DNA from: Gemmatimonadota bacterium
GTDB taxonomy: Bacteria > JAAXHH01
Length of the DNA stretch: 7,772 bases
NCBI GenBank assembly: GCA_026713285.1
Contig: JAPOOT010000132.1
Coordinates: 1-7,772 of the forward strand
Reading direction: 5' to 3'
Under the pieces are notes generated by a model, which was given only the letters and a program-made list of their open reading frames with translations, had not been told where the DNA came from and searched no databases. How positions within the stretch are numbered: position 1 is the first letter of the stretch; every line of letters starts with the position of its first letter. A program made the position numbers and the translations under genes. Positions 1-6,160 of the stretch are shown here, in pieces.

Positions 1-366
1 CCGCCTTGCCGCGCCAGGATCATCTGTAATCAGCGTCACCAGGCTTCGCTCGCCGGCCCGCTCGACGATCCGGAGACTGCGGATGCCGATCCGGGCGTCA
101 GCCAGGCGCCTTGCCACCTCCGCTAACGACCCGGGCCGGTTTTCGAGATCGAGCACAAGCGCATCCTCGGTTACCGCACGGTACCCCGCGTCGTTCAGCG
201 TCCTGAGTGCGGCGTCGTAGCGGTCGACACGCAACACGATGACACCGCGCTCTCCCAGGACGCGCGCCTCGATGAATTCGATATTGACTTCTGCACGGGC
301 CAGCGTGTTTGAGACGGCCGCCAGTGTGCCGGGCGCGTTTTTTACCGGTATGATGATCTCTTTCAT
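1..366 (-). CDS. Tandem ACT-domain protein (3' end cut by window edge)
   Basis: The frame reads MKEIIIPVKNAPGTLAAVSN and stays open to base 1, giving 122 residues with the C-terminus missing. Two ACT-like repeats are visible. Residues 1 to about 66 open with a beta strand and the turn NAPGTLAAVSNTLA, and residues about 67-122 repeat the pattern with LVLDLENRPGSLAEVARRLA. Each N/R-x-PG-[ST]-L turn is the usual amino-acid-binding loop of ACT domains. Free-standing two-ACT proteins are generally 130-145 residues, so only a short tail is missing. The ATG overlaps the TGA of the upstream decarboxylase gene as ATGA (366-363), which predicts translational coupling. I infer that it senses an amino acid, perhaps the decarboxylase substrate, and modulates that enzyme. 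No catalytic or DNA-binding domain is visible in this part. Confidence 0.82.
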   Translation of the reverse strand, partial: MKEIIIPVKNAPGTLAAVSNTLARAEVNIEFIEARVLGERGVIVLRVDRYDAALRTLNDAGYRAVTEDALVLDLENRPGSLAEVARRLADARIGIRSLRIVERAGERSLVTLITDDPGAARR

Positions 367-1529
367 ACGGCTGCCCCGATTGCTTGTCGCATATCGCAGA
401 TGAACTCGTCCAGCGTATCCCGGGAAACACCGGGCAAAGCGATGAGGTGCGCGATGTCTCCGGAACAGGCGATAATCCATTTATCCAGCATGGCCTCCGG
501 AGGACGGGGAAAGACGACGATTACCGAGTGTGGATTCCGCCACGCCTCGATGCCGGTCTCGTTCAGGGCCCGCTCCACATAGACCGCCTTTCGAAGCGAT
601 TCGGCGACCAGTTCGCGAAATCCGTCATCACCGTGTGCACGCAAGGCATACCAGAGCATGAGGGGCGTGATCGCGTTCCTGGATCCGCTTATGGTCGTGT
701 CAAGCGCACCCACGTATTCGACGGATCGGGATATACGTTCCATGTGGGTCTTGCGTACCATGGAGACGCCGCACGGCAGGGGCGATCCGATCATCTTGTG
801 CCCTGAAATGGAAATGCTGTCCGCTCCGGCGCCGAAATGCCAGGGCGGCGGATCGTCGACAAAGGGCAGGATCATACCCGAAAATGCGGCATCGACATGA
901 ATGTACGCATTCGGTACGCATTGTCTTTCCAGTACTTCCCGAATGCGGTCCAGCCGGTCAACGGCGCCCGTCATCGTCGTGCCGACGTTCGCGAATACGA
1001 TGGGAGGGACGTCGCGGTGAATCCGGATGCTTTCCTCCAGATCCTGATAGTCCATTTCCCCGGTATGATGGCTCCGAATCATGATATTGCGCGTGTGTTG
1101 CAGCCGCAGTATCTTACTCACGCTATAGTGCGTATCCTCGGAAAAATAGACGATGCCATCCGGATAGAGTTCTCTGGCGAGATAGAGGCCGTACATGTTC
1201 CCTTCCGTCCCGCCGTTGGTGACGTAACCCCAGCAGTCTTCTCCCCGGATCCCCGTCAAGCGGGCAAAGGACATGATCACCTCGCGTTCGAAGTCATGGG
1301 TGTTCATGCGGAAGTTGCTGCCGGAAAAGGGATCGCCCAGATTGTTCACGGCGAATTCCATGAAGCGAAAGAGCGGGGTGTAATCGAATCGCTGGTTGCA
1401 TGGATAGCCGATGGAGACCTTCCGTTCTGCCGACAGTCGCTCGTAGAGCGCATCCAGCCTCGACGAGTTTTGTTCGTCGAGCGTGGCAGCGTGCTCGATC
1501 TGGTCCGGACAGGCTGTTTTCGTAGTCAT
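363..1529 (-). CDS. hdc: PLP-dependent histidine decarboxylase (group II)
   Basis: This 388-residue protein belongs to the group II PLP-dependent decarboxylases and most resembles bacterial histidine decarboxylase, which converts L-histidine to histamine and CO2 in the cytosol (Morganella enzyme about 378 residues). Visible hallmarks are NNLGDPF at 62-68, TNGGTEGN at 104-111 (phosphate binding), His133 in EDTHYS (expected to stack on the PLP ring), Asp213 in HVDAAFSG (PLP nitrogen), and Lys245 in SISGHKMIGSPLPCG (Schiff-base lysine). The frame stays open to 1649, but the 40 extra residues are Pro/Ser/Lys-rich and unlike the family, so I start at MTTKTACP; the ribosome site there is weak (GAAAAG, 11 nt upstream). 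The gene is co-translated with the ACT gene and divergent from the acyltransferase. Plant serine decarboxylases are close relatives, so serine is an alternative substrate. Confidence 0.87.
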   Translation of the reverse strand: MTTKTACPDQIEHAATLDEQNSSRLDALYERLSAERKVSIGYPCNQRFDYTPLFRFMEFAVNNLGDPFSGSNFRMNTHDFEREVIMSFARLTGIRGEDCWGYVTNGGTEGNMYGLYLARELYPDGIVYFSEDTHYSVSKILRLQHTRNIMIRSHHTGEMDYQDLEESIRIHRDVPPIVFANVGTTMTGAVDRLDRIREVLERQCVPNAYIHVDAAFSGMILPFVDDPPPWHFGAGADSISISGHKMIGSPLPCGVSMVRKTHMERISRSVEYVGALDTTISGSRNAITPLMLWYALRAHGDDGFRELVAESLRKAVYVERALNETGIEAWRNPHSVIVVFPRPPEAMLDKWIIACSGDIAHLIALPGVSRDTLDEFICDMRQAIGAAV

Positions 1530-1550
1530 ATCGCGTTGTACTTTTCGTTT

Positions 1551-1578
1551 GCAAGTTGCTTGCTTACTACCCTTACTA
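1551..1578. promoter_or_regulatory. Candidate regulator-binding repeats in the divergent intergenic region
   Basis: The 196 bases between the two divergent starts (1530-1725) hold an inverted repeat GCAAG-TTG-CTTGC at 1551-1563. Directly adjoining it are two direct copies of CTTACTA, at 1563-1569 and 1572-1578, spaced 9 bp start to start. They lie 22-49 bp upstream of the decarboxylase ATG, where an operator or activator site could sit. I found no convincing -35/-10 pair for either gene, so a regulatory role is inference from position and symmetry only. Confidence 0.25.
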
Positions 1579-1725
1579 TTAGACGGGGATGAACCGGGAG
1601 AGTTCCGGCGTCCAGGAGGAAATACGCCGCGGCTTGGACCCGGATGCACAAGCTACATCAACTTCAAGGCGGGGAGAAAGAACATCAACAAAGACCGTAT
1701 CCCATCCGTTGCCGGTGATTCCAGT

Positions 1726-3009
1726 ATGCCGCAGACCACGGACATGAACCGACTGGCAGCCATCGACTGGATGCGCGGCCTCGTCATGGTCCTGATGGCC
1801 ATCGATCACGCCAGCCTCGCTTTCAACGGCGGCCGGCTCGGAAGCGATTCGTGGTTCGCGCACGAGCCGGGGTCCGAGCTGCCCGCCGCCCAGTTCTTCA
1901 CCCGCTGGATCACCCACCTGTGCGCACCGACCTTCGTCTTTCTCGCGGGGACCGCGATCGCGTTGAGCTTCGAGCGACGCCGTCTCCTGGGTGCGCGCGA
2001 TCGCGACCTGGACCGGCACCTGTTCAAGCGGGCCCTCGTCATCCTGGCCTTTGAACTGCTTTGGTGGTCACCGTTTTCGCTGCAGGTCCTCTTCGTCATC
2101 GGCATGGGGCTGATCTGCATGATCCCCTTGCGGCGCCTGTCCACACGCACCCTGCTGATCACCGCTCTGGCGATACTGTTCCTGTACGAAGCCCTGTTCT
2201 GGGGTATCATGCATCTGGGGGGCATAACGTCCGACATGATTCGGGAGGTAACGAATTTTCCGGTTCCGCCCAGTGAATTCGATCAGGAAGCGATGAACGA
2301 AGCGGCCAACCAGGTCCGAAACCTGGGCTGGATGAGCATCTTCAACCCCTTTTTCCATCCGGGACTGCTGGTCAAGATCGGCCCCATACCCTTGTGGGTG
2401 CAGTATCCTTTTGTGCCGTGGCTGGGGATGATGATATTGGGCTGGCTGTTCGGCCGGTTCCTGCTGCAACGCCTGACGACCCCAGTATTGCCAGACCCGT
2501 CAACTGCGGGCTCGGCGCCTGCGGACGCAACTCGACCGCCAATGTCGGTCGAACGCCTGCTGCTAATTGCGGGATTGCTGGCGTTGGGACTGTTTGTGCT
2601 GTTTCGCGCCTGGAACGGTTACGGAAATATGCTGCTCCTGCGAGAGGACTTCTCGCTGGTGCAATGGCTGTATGTAAACAAGTACCCGCCAAGCCTGACG
2701 TTTGCGTTGCTCGAGTTGGGCCTGATGGCCTTGGTCCTATGGGGTTTCTTCAGATACCAGCGGAAGATGAAAGGACCGGCAAGAGCCTGGAATCCCCTGC
2801 TTGTATTCGGCCAGACCGCCTTTTTCTTCTACCTGATCCACATGCACATTCTGATATTCAGTGCGCTGGCCATGGGCATGTTCATGAAACAAGGCCTGGG
2901 CGCCGCCTACCTGGCCGCCCTGGCCGTCCTGGTCCTGCTCTATCCCGTGTGTCTCTGGTTCCGCCGTTTCAAAGCCAGACGGCCGCGAAGCTGGGTCAGG
3001 TATATATAA
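1726..3009 (+). CDS. DUF1624/HGSNAT-type membrane acyltransferase
   Basis: This 427-residue multi-pass membrane protein matches the DUF1624/heparan-alpha-glucosaminide N-acetyltransferase catalytic-domain family, predicted to transfer acyl groups across the inner membrane to sugars. Family signatures are RLAAIDWMRGLVMVLMAIDH at 9-28 (with His28), ITHLCAPTFVFLAGTA at 62-77, YPFVPWLGMMILGWLFG at 227-243, and KYPPSLTFALLELG at 319-332. Hydrophobic segments recur to residue 410, about ten in all, with a polar Pro/Ala-rich linker at 252-273. The open frame extends upstream to 1483, but that part is non-hydrophobic, unlike the family, and overlaps the decarboxylase start. I choose ATG 1726, with GGTGA about 8 nt upstream; ATG 1744 (MNRLAAID) is possible. 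The protein ends RSWVRYI inside a tandem duplication. The acyl donor and substrate cannot be read from the sequence. Confidence 0.86.
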   Translation: MPQTTDMNRLAAIDWMRGLVMVLMAIDHASLAFNGGRLGSDSWFAHEPGSELPAAQFFTRWITHLCAPTFVFLAGTAIALSFERRRLLGARDRDLDRHLFKRALVILAFELLWWSPFSLQVLFVIGMGLICMIPLRRLSTRTLLITALAILFLYEALFWGIMHLGGITSDMIREVTNFPVPPSEFDQEAMNEAANQVRNLGWMSIFNPFFHPGLLVKIGPIPLWVQYPFVPWLGMMILGWLFGRFLLQRLTTPVLPDPSTAGSAPADATRPPMSVERLLLIAGLLALGLFVLFRAWNGYGNMLLLREDFSLVQWLYVNKYPPSLTFALLELGLMALVLWGFFRYQRKMKGPARAWNPLLVFGQTAFFFYLIHMHILIFSALAMGMFMKQGLGAAYLAALAVLVLLYPVCLWFRRFKARRPRSWVRYI

Positions 3010-3043
3010 CCCGCGCGAAGCTGGGTCAGGTATATCTAGCCCG
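2984..3043 (+). repeat. 30-bp tandem duplication spanning the acyltransferase stop codon
   Basis: Bases 2984-3013 and 3014-3043 are adjacent copies of a 30-bp unit beginning CGCGAAGCTGGGTCAGGTAT. They differ only at 3006/3036 and 3009/3039 (28 of 30 identical). Being 30 bp long, the unit keeps frame: the first copy encodes RSWVRYI followed by TAA, and the second would encode the same RSWVRYI followed by TAG. The duplication therefore copied the gene end with its stop codon and left the protein unchanged. Confidence 0.9.
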
Positions 3044-3164
3044 CTACAGACCCCGCCCACAACACGCATAGCTCGGGTAATCGTTTCAGCCGGATCGAGC
3101 AACGTCGAAGTGTCATCATCGTGGAGTCCAGACCCCGAACGGTTCAGAACGTCAGGACCGGATT

Positions 3165-3189
3165 GAAGGAACGATATCGTGGGTCCTTC
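3165..3189 (+). repeat. Hairpin between the acyltransferase and creD genes
   Basis: GAAGGA (3165-3170) pairs with TCCTTC (3184-3189) around a self-complementary core ACGATATCGT (3171-3180), giving a nested stem-loop. It lies 156 bases after the acyltransferase stop and 71 bases before creD. No T-run follows it, so a Rho-independent terminator is not supported, but a processing or leader structure is possible. Confidence 0.35.
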
Positions 3190-3259
3190 GTCTAATCCAC
3201 TGATACAGACGCCATTGTCATAGCAGGAACGTCGCCGCCATGAAGGGAAATGCACTACG

Positions 3260-4630
3260 ATGCAAATCAATACTTCGTCGATAACCATTCGATTCCTGAT
3301 CGCGATCATCCTGATCGTCGGCCTGATGATCCCGTGGGCATTGCTCAATGTCGTGGTGATGGACCGCAGCGGTTACCGGGACGAGGCGCTCCGGAACGTC
3401 AGTCATTCATGGTCGGGGCCGCAGACCATCGTCGGACCGATCCTGGCCATACCCTACAACCCACCCCAGGACGACGACAGAGATGCCTACTTCGAAGGCG
3501 AACCGCATATCTTCGTCATGCCCGACAAACTGAGCGCGGAACTGAACAGTACGTACGAAATCCGTTCCAGAGGGATCTTCGACGTACCGGTCTTCACCGC
3601 GTCCCTGGACGCCACGGGCGAATTCCCCGATCTCGATGTGCCGGAATTGCAGAACCAGTACGGTGAAATCATCCTGGACCGTATGACGGTTCTAGTGGGC
3701 GTGTCGGACACCCGGGGCATACAGCAGGGTACGTTGAGACTCGGCGACATCCCGGTCGATCTGGAGTCCGGTACCGGTTTCGACACGATTGGCGAAGGGG
3801 TGCAGGCACCCGTGCGTCTTGCCGGAATGACGTGGGACCGTACGTTTCAGCTCGCTCTCACGTTTCGTGGGACCGAGCGGTTCGGCATTGAACCCGTGGG
3901 AGACGAGACGCGTATCACGATGACGTCGACGTGGCCCCATCCAAGCTTCGACGGTCGCATACTGCCGGATGAACACACCGTGGACGACAGCGGTTTCACG
4001 GCCGCGTGGACCACGGGAAGGCTCGCCAGAGGTTATTCGCGCGTTCTGGACGCGTACGGTCGCGGCGTCGCCGAAATGCTGCCTTTCACGACCCGCGGCG
4101 AATCCTACGCGGAGCCGGGCCGCCCGAACGCGACTGCTCCATCGGAATACCGGGAAGGGGTCGGATTCAGCGTATTCAAGGCCGATGACATCTATCGTTC
4201 CGCGACCCGCAGCCTGCAATACGGGATTCTGTTTATCGTCTTCACCATGATCAGCGTGGTATGCATAGAACTGATTACCGGCATCCGCTTTCACATCGTG
4301 CAATTCGGCGTGGTGGGCATTGGCCTGGTCGTGTTCTTTCTCGCGCTCCTGTCGCTGGCCGAGCACATCGGCTTCGGGTGGGGCTACCTGATCGCGGCCG
4401 CGCTTATTACGTCGATGAACGTTTTATACGTCGCTGCCGCTTCCAGGTCCGGCCGGGGAACGGCATACGTGGCCGTCGTGCTTGCGACGCTCTACACGGT
4501 CCTGTATCTGCTCTTGCTCGTGGACGAATACGCCTTGCTCGTCGGTACGGGACTGGTGCTGGCCCTGCTGTCCGGGTTGATGTACGCGACCTATCGGCTG
4601 TCGAGAAGCGAAGTCGGAGCGCAAGGGTAG
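3260..4630 (+). CDS. creD: CreD-family inner membrane protein
   Basis: The protein has 456 residues against about 450 in E. coli CreD, so it is full length. Topology is typical: one N-terminal membrane segment at 9-33, a large extracytoplasmic domain at about 34-318, then five C-terminal membrane segments near 320-340, 345-366, 371-394, 401-421 and 424-445. Family signatures are WSGPQTIVGPILAIPY at 51-66, GFSVFKADDIYRSATRSLQYG at 302-322 and HIVQFGVVGIG with LLSLAEHIGFGWGY at 345-376. CreD is an envelope protein of poorly defined role, induced by the CreBC two-component system in enterobacteria and linked to cell shape, colicin E2 tolerance and beta-lactam response. No creB or creC lies in this window. 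I choose the ATG at 3260, with GAAGGG about 12 nt upstream; an ATG at 3250 is in another frame. Confidence 0.92.
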   Translation: MQINTSSITIRFLIAIILIVGLMIPWALLNVVVMDRSGYRDEALRNVSHSWSGPQTIVGPILAIPYNPPQDDDRDAYFEGEPHIFVMPDKLSAELNSTYEIRSRGIFDVPVFTASLDATGEFPDLDVPELQNQYGEIILDRMTVLVGVSDTRGIQQGTLRLGDIPVDLESGTGFDTIGEGVQAPVRLAGMTWDRTFQLALTFRGTERFGIEPVGDETRITMTSTWPHPSFDGRILPDEHTVDDSGFTAAWTTGRLARGYSRVLDAYGRGVAEMLPFTTRGESYAEPGRPNATAPSEYREGVGFSVFKADDIYRSATRSLQYGILFIVFTMISVVCIELITGIRFHIVQFGVVGIGLVVFFLALLSLAEHIGFGWGYLIAAALITSMNVLYVAAASRSGRGTAYVAVVLATLYTVLYLLLLVDEYALLVGTGLVLALLSGLMYATYRLSRSEVGAQG

Positions 4631-4654
4631 TGACTATCAGGTTGGCACCGATAT

Positions 4655-4701
4655 GTGATCAAGTTTTACTTCTTCACAACTTGATTACGGCCGTAATCAA
4701 G
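4655..4701 (+). repeat. Two mutually exclusive hairpins downstream of creD
   Basis: Bases 4680-4701 form a perfect 22-bp palindrome whose left half is CTTGATTACGG. In addition, GTGATCAAGTT at 4655-4665 can pair with AACTTGATTAC at 4678-4688 through 11 base pairs including one G-U, around a 12-nt loop. The two structures compete for the shared strand 4680-4688, so an RNA of this region could adopt either fold but not both. The position, 25 bases after the creD stop, would suit a terminator, but no U-run follows. The 22-bp palindrome could equally be a dimeric protein-binding site. Confidence 0.8.
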
Positions 4702-4898
4702 ACAACAATTACAGCTACCCCGACACCTTGCGGTTCGTAAAGTTCACAGTCATCGAAAAACGCAATGGCTGGACGGGGATACGGGACGTATCAGATTCAG
4801 ACGTGTTTTTTGTCTCCAATAAAAACGCAAGTAGGAAGATCCTACTCGTCACCGGATACCCTCAGATACCCCTCGACCCCCCCAAGACGGGTGTTTAA
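4659..4898 (+). pseudogene. Unrecognised open frame without ATG, possible gene remnant
   Basis: A frame open from after TGA 4656-4658 to TAA 4896-4898 gives 79 residues and contains no ATG; the only candidate starts are TTG 4725 and GTG 4785. The translation has a plausible globular composition, for example RFVKFTVIEKRNGWTGIRDV followed by SDSDVFFVSN and KILLVTGYPQIPL. I do not recognise a family. It overlaps the competing hairpins at its 5' end and a coiled-coil remnant on the other strand at its 3' end. Decayed gene or chance frame cannot be decided here. Confidence 0.2.
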
Positions 4899-4997
4899 GT
4901 GATCGGGTCGATTGTATTCATCCCGTATTTCAGTCCGTACCGCGGCAAACTCGTCTCGCACCTCATTCCTGAACTCCCGGCCTCTCGAAGAAGGTCG
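4842..4997 (-). pseudogene. C-terminal remnant of a coiled-coil protein
   Basis: On the minus strand a frame bounded upstream by TAA (5000-4998) and ending at TAG (4844-4842) encodes 51 residues. These include GREFRNEVRDEFAAVRTEIR followed by DEYNRPDHLNTRLGGVEGYL. The charged heptad pattern resembles the C-termini of small bacterial coiled-coil proteins in which R-x-D-E and R-L-x-x-R-x-x-G/E-G-Y-L motifs recur. There is no ATG, and the frame is closed just upstream, so the N-terminus is lost or frameshifted. Upstream of the stop the same frame reads LRIVRVLEYQTLMA, which does not continue the coiled coil. Classed as a remnant by inference; a short GTG-started peptide is an alternative. Confidence 0.33.
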
Positions 4998-5093
4998 TTA
5001 CGCCATCAGGGTTTGGTATTCCAGGACACGCACGATCCGAAGGCGACGACCGCATAGACTTTCTCTACACGGGGAGTCTGCCGAATTTCAACT

Positions 5094-5121
5094 GTAAACG
5101 GGATTTAACCCGACGGTTTAC
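5094..5121 (-). terminator. Possible hairpin terminator after higA
   Basis: GTAAAC (5094-5099) pairs with GTTTAC (5116-5121), and CGGG (5099-5102) pairs with CCCG (5109-5112), sharing one base, around the loop ATTTAA with a small bulge. The stem lies about 45 nt past the higA stop on the minus strand. No T-tract follows in that direction, so intrinsic termination is only weakly supported. Confidence 0.27.
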
Positions 5122-5164
5122 TGCCGCGCCCTAAGAAGGCTAATCCGGCCATGACGTTGTACGG

Positions 5165-5461
5165 TCAAGGCTGACCAGACCGGACCGGCGTGAATTTTTC
5201 AACCGTCAGATGATCAGCTCGGTCTCGTTCCCGCCACACATCATAGGCCATCTGCATGCCGAGCCATGTCTCGGGACTCGAGCCAAACGCCTTCGAGAGG
5301 CGAAAGGCCATTTCGACAGAAATCCCAGTTTTTTCATTTACCAGATCGGACAGCGCTTTACGCGTAATCCCTAATCCTTGAGCCGCCCTCGTTATGGAAA
5401 GACCAAGTGGGTCGAGACACTGTCGCCTCACTATACTTCCCGGATGGGGGGGATCGTACAT
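5165..5461 (-). CDS. higA: HigA-family antitoxin, XRE-type DNA-binding protein
   Basis: This 98-residue protein fits the HigA/VapI antitoxin family in length and sequence. The N-terminal PPHPGSIVRRQCLDPLGLSI is the family opening, and residues 22-60 form the helix-turn-helix core with GITRKALSDLVNEKTGISVE and AFRLSKAFG, followed by ETWLGMQMAYDVW at 64-76. HigA neutralises HigB and represses the shared promoter by binding an inverted repeat. ATG 5461 is the only usable start, since an in-frame TAG lies about ten codons upstream; GAAAGGG sits 6 nt ahead of it. It follows higB on the same strand after a 77-bp gap, longer than the few bases usual in such pairs, so a second internal promoter is possible. 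Confidence 0.93.
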   Translation of the reverse strand: MYDPPHPGSIVRRQCLDPLGLSITRAAQGLGITRKALSDLVNEKTGISVEMAFRLSKAFGSSPETWLGMQMAYDVWRERDRADHLTVEKFTPVRSGQP

Positions 5462-5538
5462 AGTCGGCCCTTTCGGCTATCGGTCGTTAACATGCTCTTG
5501 CCATTGCATGGTTCTGTTATCTACTTTTCTCTCACACG

Positions 5539-5817
5539 CTAATGATAGTCAATGAAATCAACATCGGCCGCGTGACCCTTGTCGAACCGAAAACTCACCC
5601 GCCAGTTTCCCGATACGGATACGGCATAATGTCCTTTTAGCCTGCCTCTCAATTGATGGAGACGCAACCCGGGTAATTTAAGATCATCAGGGACACGACT
5701 TTGATCGAGCACTGCGAGGAGGTCCCTTAATTTCTCTACGTGCCGTGGTGATACCCATCGGGTTACGCCGTTCTCATGCAGGGCTTTGAGTCCACGATGC
5801 TTGAAAGACTTGATCAT
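5539..5817 (-). CDS. higB: HigB-family toxin, RelE-type mRNA interferase
   Basis: This 92-residue protein is a complete HigB toxin of the RelE/ParE superfamily, a ribosome-dependent endoribonuclease that cuts mRNA until bound by HigA. Family features are FKHRGLKALHENG at 5-17, HVEKLRDLLAVLD at 26-38, LPGLRLHQLRGRLKGHYAVS at 48-67, SGNWRVSFRF at 69-78 and the terminal DVDFIDYH at 85-92. The basic stretch around Arg57-Lys61, Arg73 and the terminal Tyr-His are the positions normally implicated in RNA binding and cleavage, and all are present, so the toxin looks intact. Toxin-first order is characteristic of higBA. ATG 5817 has no clear ribosome-binding site, which would favour low toxin synthesis. 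Confidence 0.93.
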   Translation of the reverse strand: MIKSFKHRGLKALHENGVTRWVSPRHVEKLRDLLAVLDQSRVPDDLKLPGLRLHQLRGRLKGHYAVSVSGNWRVSFRFDKGHAADVDFIDYH

Positions 5818-5830
5818 GAATGATGCGAGT

Positions 5831-5881
5831 CGAGTTTATACCTATACTCGAAAGTTTAGGGTATCGTCCAACACCTGTCAA
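5831..5881 (-). promoter_or_regulatory. higBA promoter and candidate HigA operator
   Basis: Upstream of higB on the minus strand is a perfect -35 box TTGACA (5881-5876). After 17 bp comes a fair -10 box TAAACT (5858-5853, 4 of 6 consensus), placing the transcript start near 5846. Immediately downstream, 5831-5850 is an imperfect palindrome with arms CGAGT and ACTCG (7 of the 8 outer base pairs match), overlapping the predicted start. A repressor bound there would block initiation, as expected for HigA autoregulation. HigA binding itself is inference. Confidence 0.55.
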
Positions 5882-6160
5882 TTACCAAAAGTGACATACA
5901 GCCGAACACGCCAGGACTCACAGAAACCGCCAGTATGAAGGCGACCCCGGGCATTGATGATCACAATCTCAATCCCCTGCTATCGGCATCTCTTTCCGCT
6001 CTCCGTTGGCCAGGGCGAAGGAAGCCCTGCATATCACGTCGATACCGAGTTGGTCCACCACGTTCTTCGGGAGCGTAAACATCATGGCGTCCGTATCCGC
6101 TATAGTCCTGACGGTCGTCCGGCGTTGCCAACAGGGGAACATCATCCGCAAGAACGTCAT
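5878..6160 (-). pseudogene. Decayed clan AA (retropepsin-like) aspartic protease remnant
   Basis: The frame from ATG 6160 contains TVRTIADTDAMMFTLPKNVV followed by DQLGIDVICRASFALANGER and KEMPIAGD, then TGA at 5971-5969. This resembles small bacterial aspartic proteases of clan AA, with the order D-T-G-A, LP-x-x-VV-x-x-LG, a LA(N/D)G turn, then P-[IV]-AG. Skipping one G in the GGGG run at 5977-5974 continues the pattern as GIEIVIINARGRLHTGG to a TGA at 5880-5878, so a one-base insertion is likely. The active-site triplet reads DTD instead of DTG, and the usual N-terminal strands are missing. Both argue for an inactive relic. The corrected length is about 94 residues against a usual 110-140. 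Its last bases overlap the -35 box of higBA. Family assignment is by eye and moderate. Confidence 0.42.

Noticed and set aside
837..1592. A 251-codon plus-strand open frame across the decarboxylase gene
   Set aside because: It lies antisense to a gene with full family motifs, has no recognisable domain, and is explained by the long open frames GC-rich codon use produces on the opposite strand.
1530..1649. N-terminal extension of the decarboxylase to 1649
   Set aside because: The extra 40 residues are Pro/Ser/Lys-rich, absent from the family, and would run into the divergent intergenic region; the 388-residue form fits known lengths.
1483..1725. N-terminal extension of the acyltransferase to 1483
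   Set aside because: It overlaps the divergent decarboxylase start, and family members begin a few residues before the R-x-x-x-ID-x-x-RG motif.
2394..3071. A 225-codon plus-strand frame overlapping the acyltransferase
   Set aside because: It is out of frame with a clear membrane-protein gene, and its Pro/Arg/Gly-rich translation is typical of shadow frames.
4831..4845. Perfect small inverted repeat GTAGGA-AGA-TCCTAC
   Set aside because: A 6-bp stem with a 3-nt loop inside an AT-rich remnant region, with no adjoining T-run; too short to support a function.
5094..5121. tRNA T-arm-like sequence (GGGTTAAATCCC on the minus strand)
   Set aside because: The loop is 6 nt, not 7, and there is no matching acceptor stem, anticodon arm or D arm around it.
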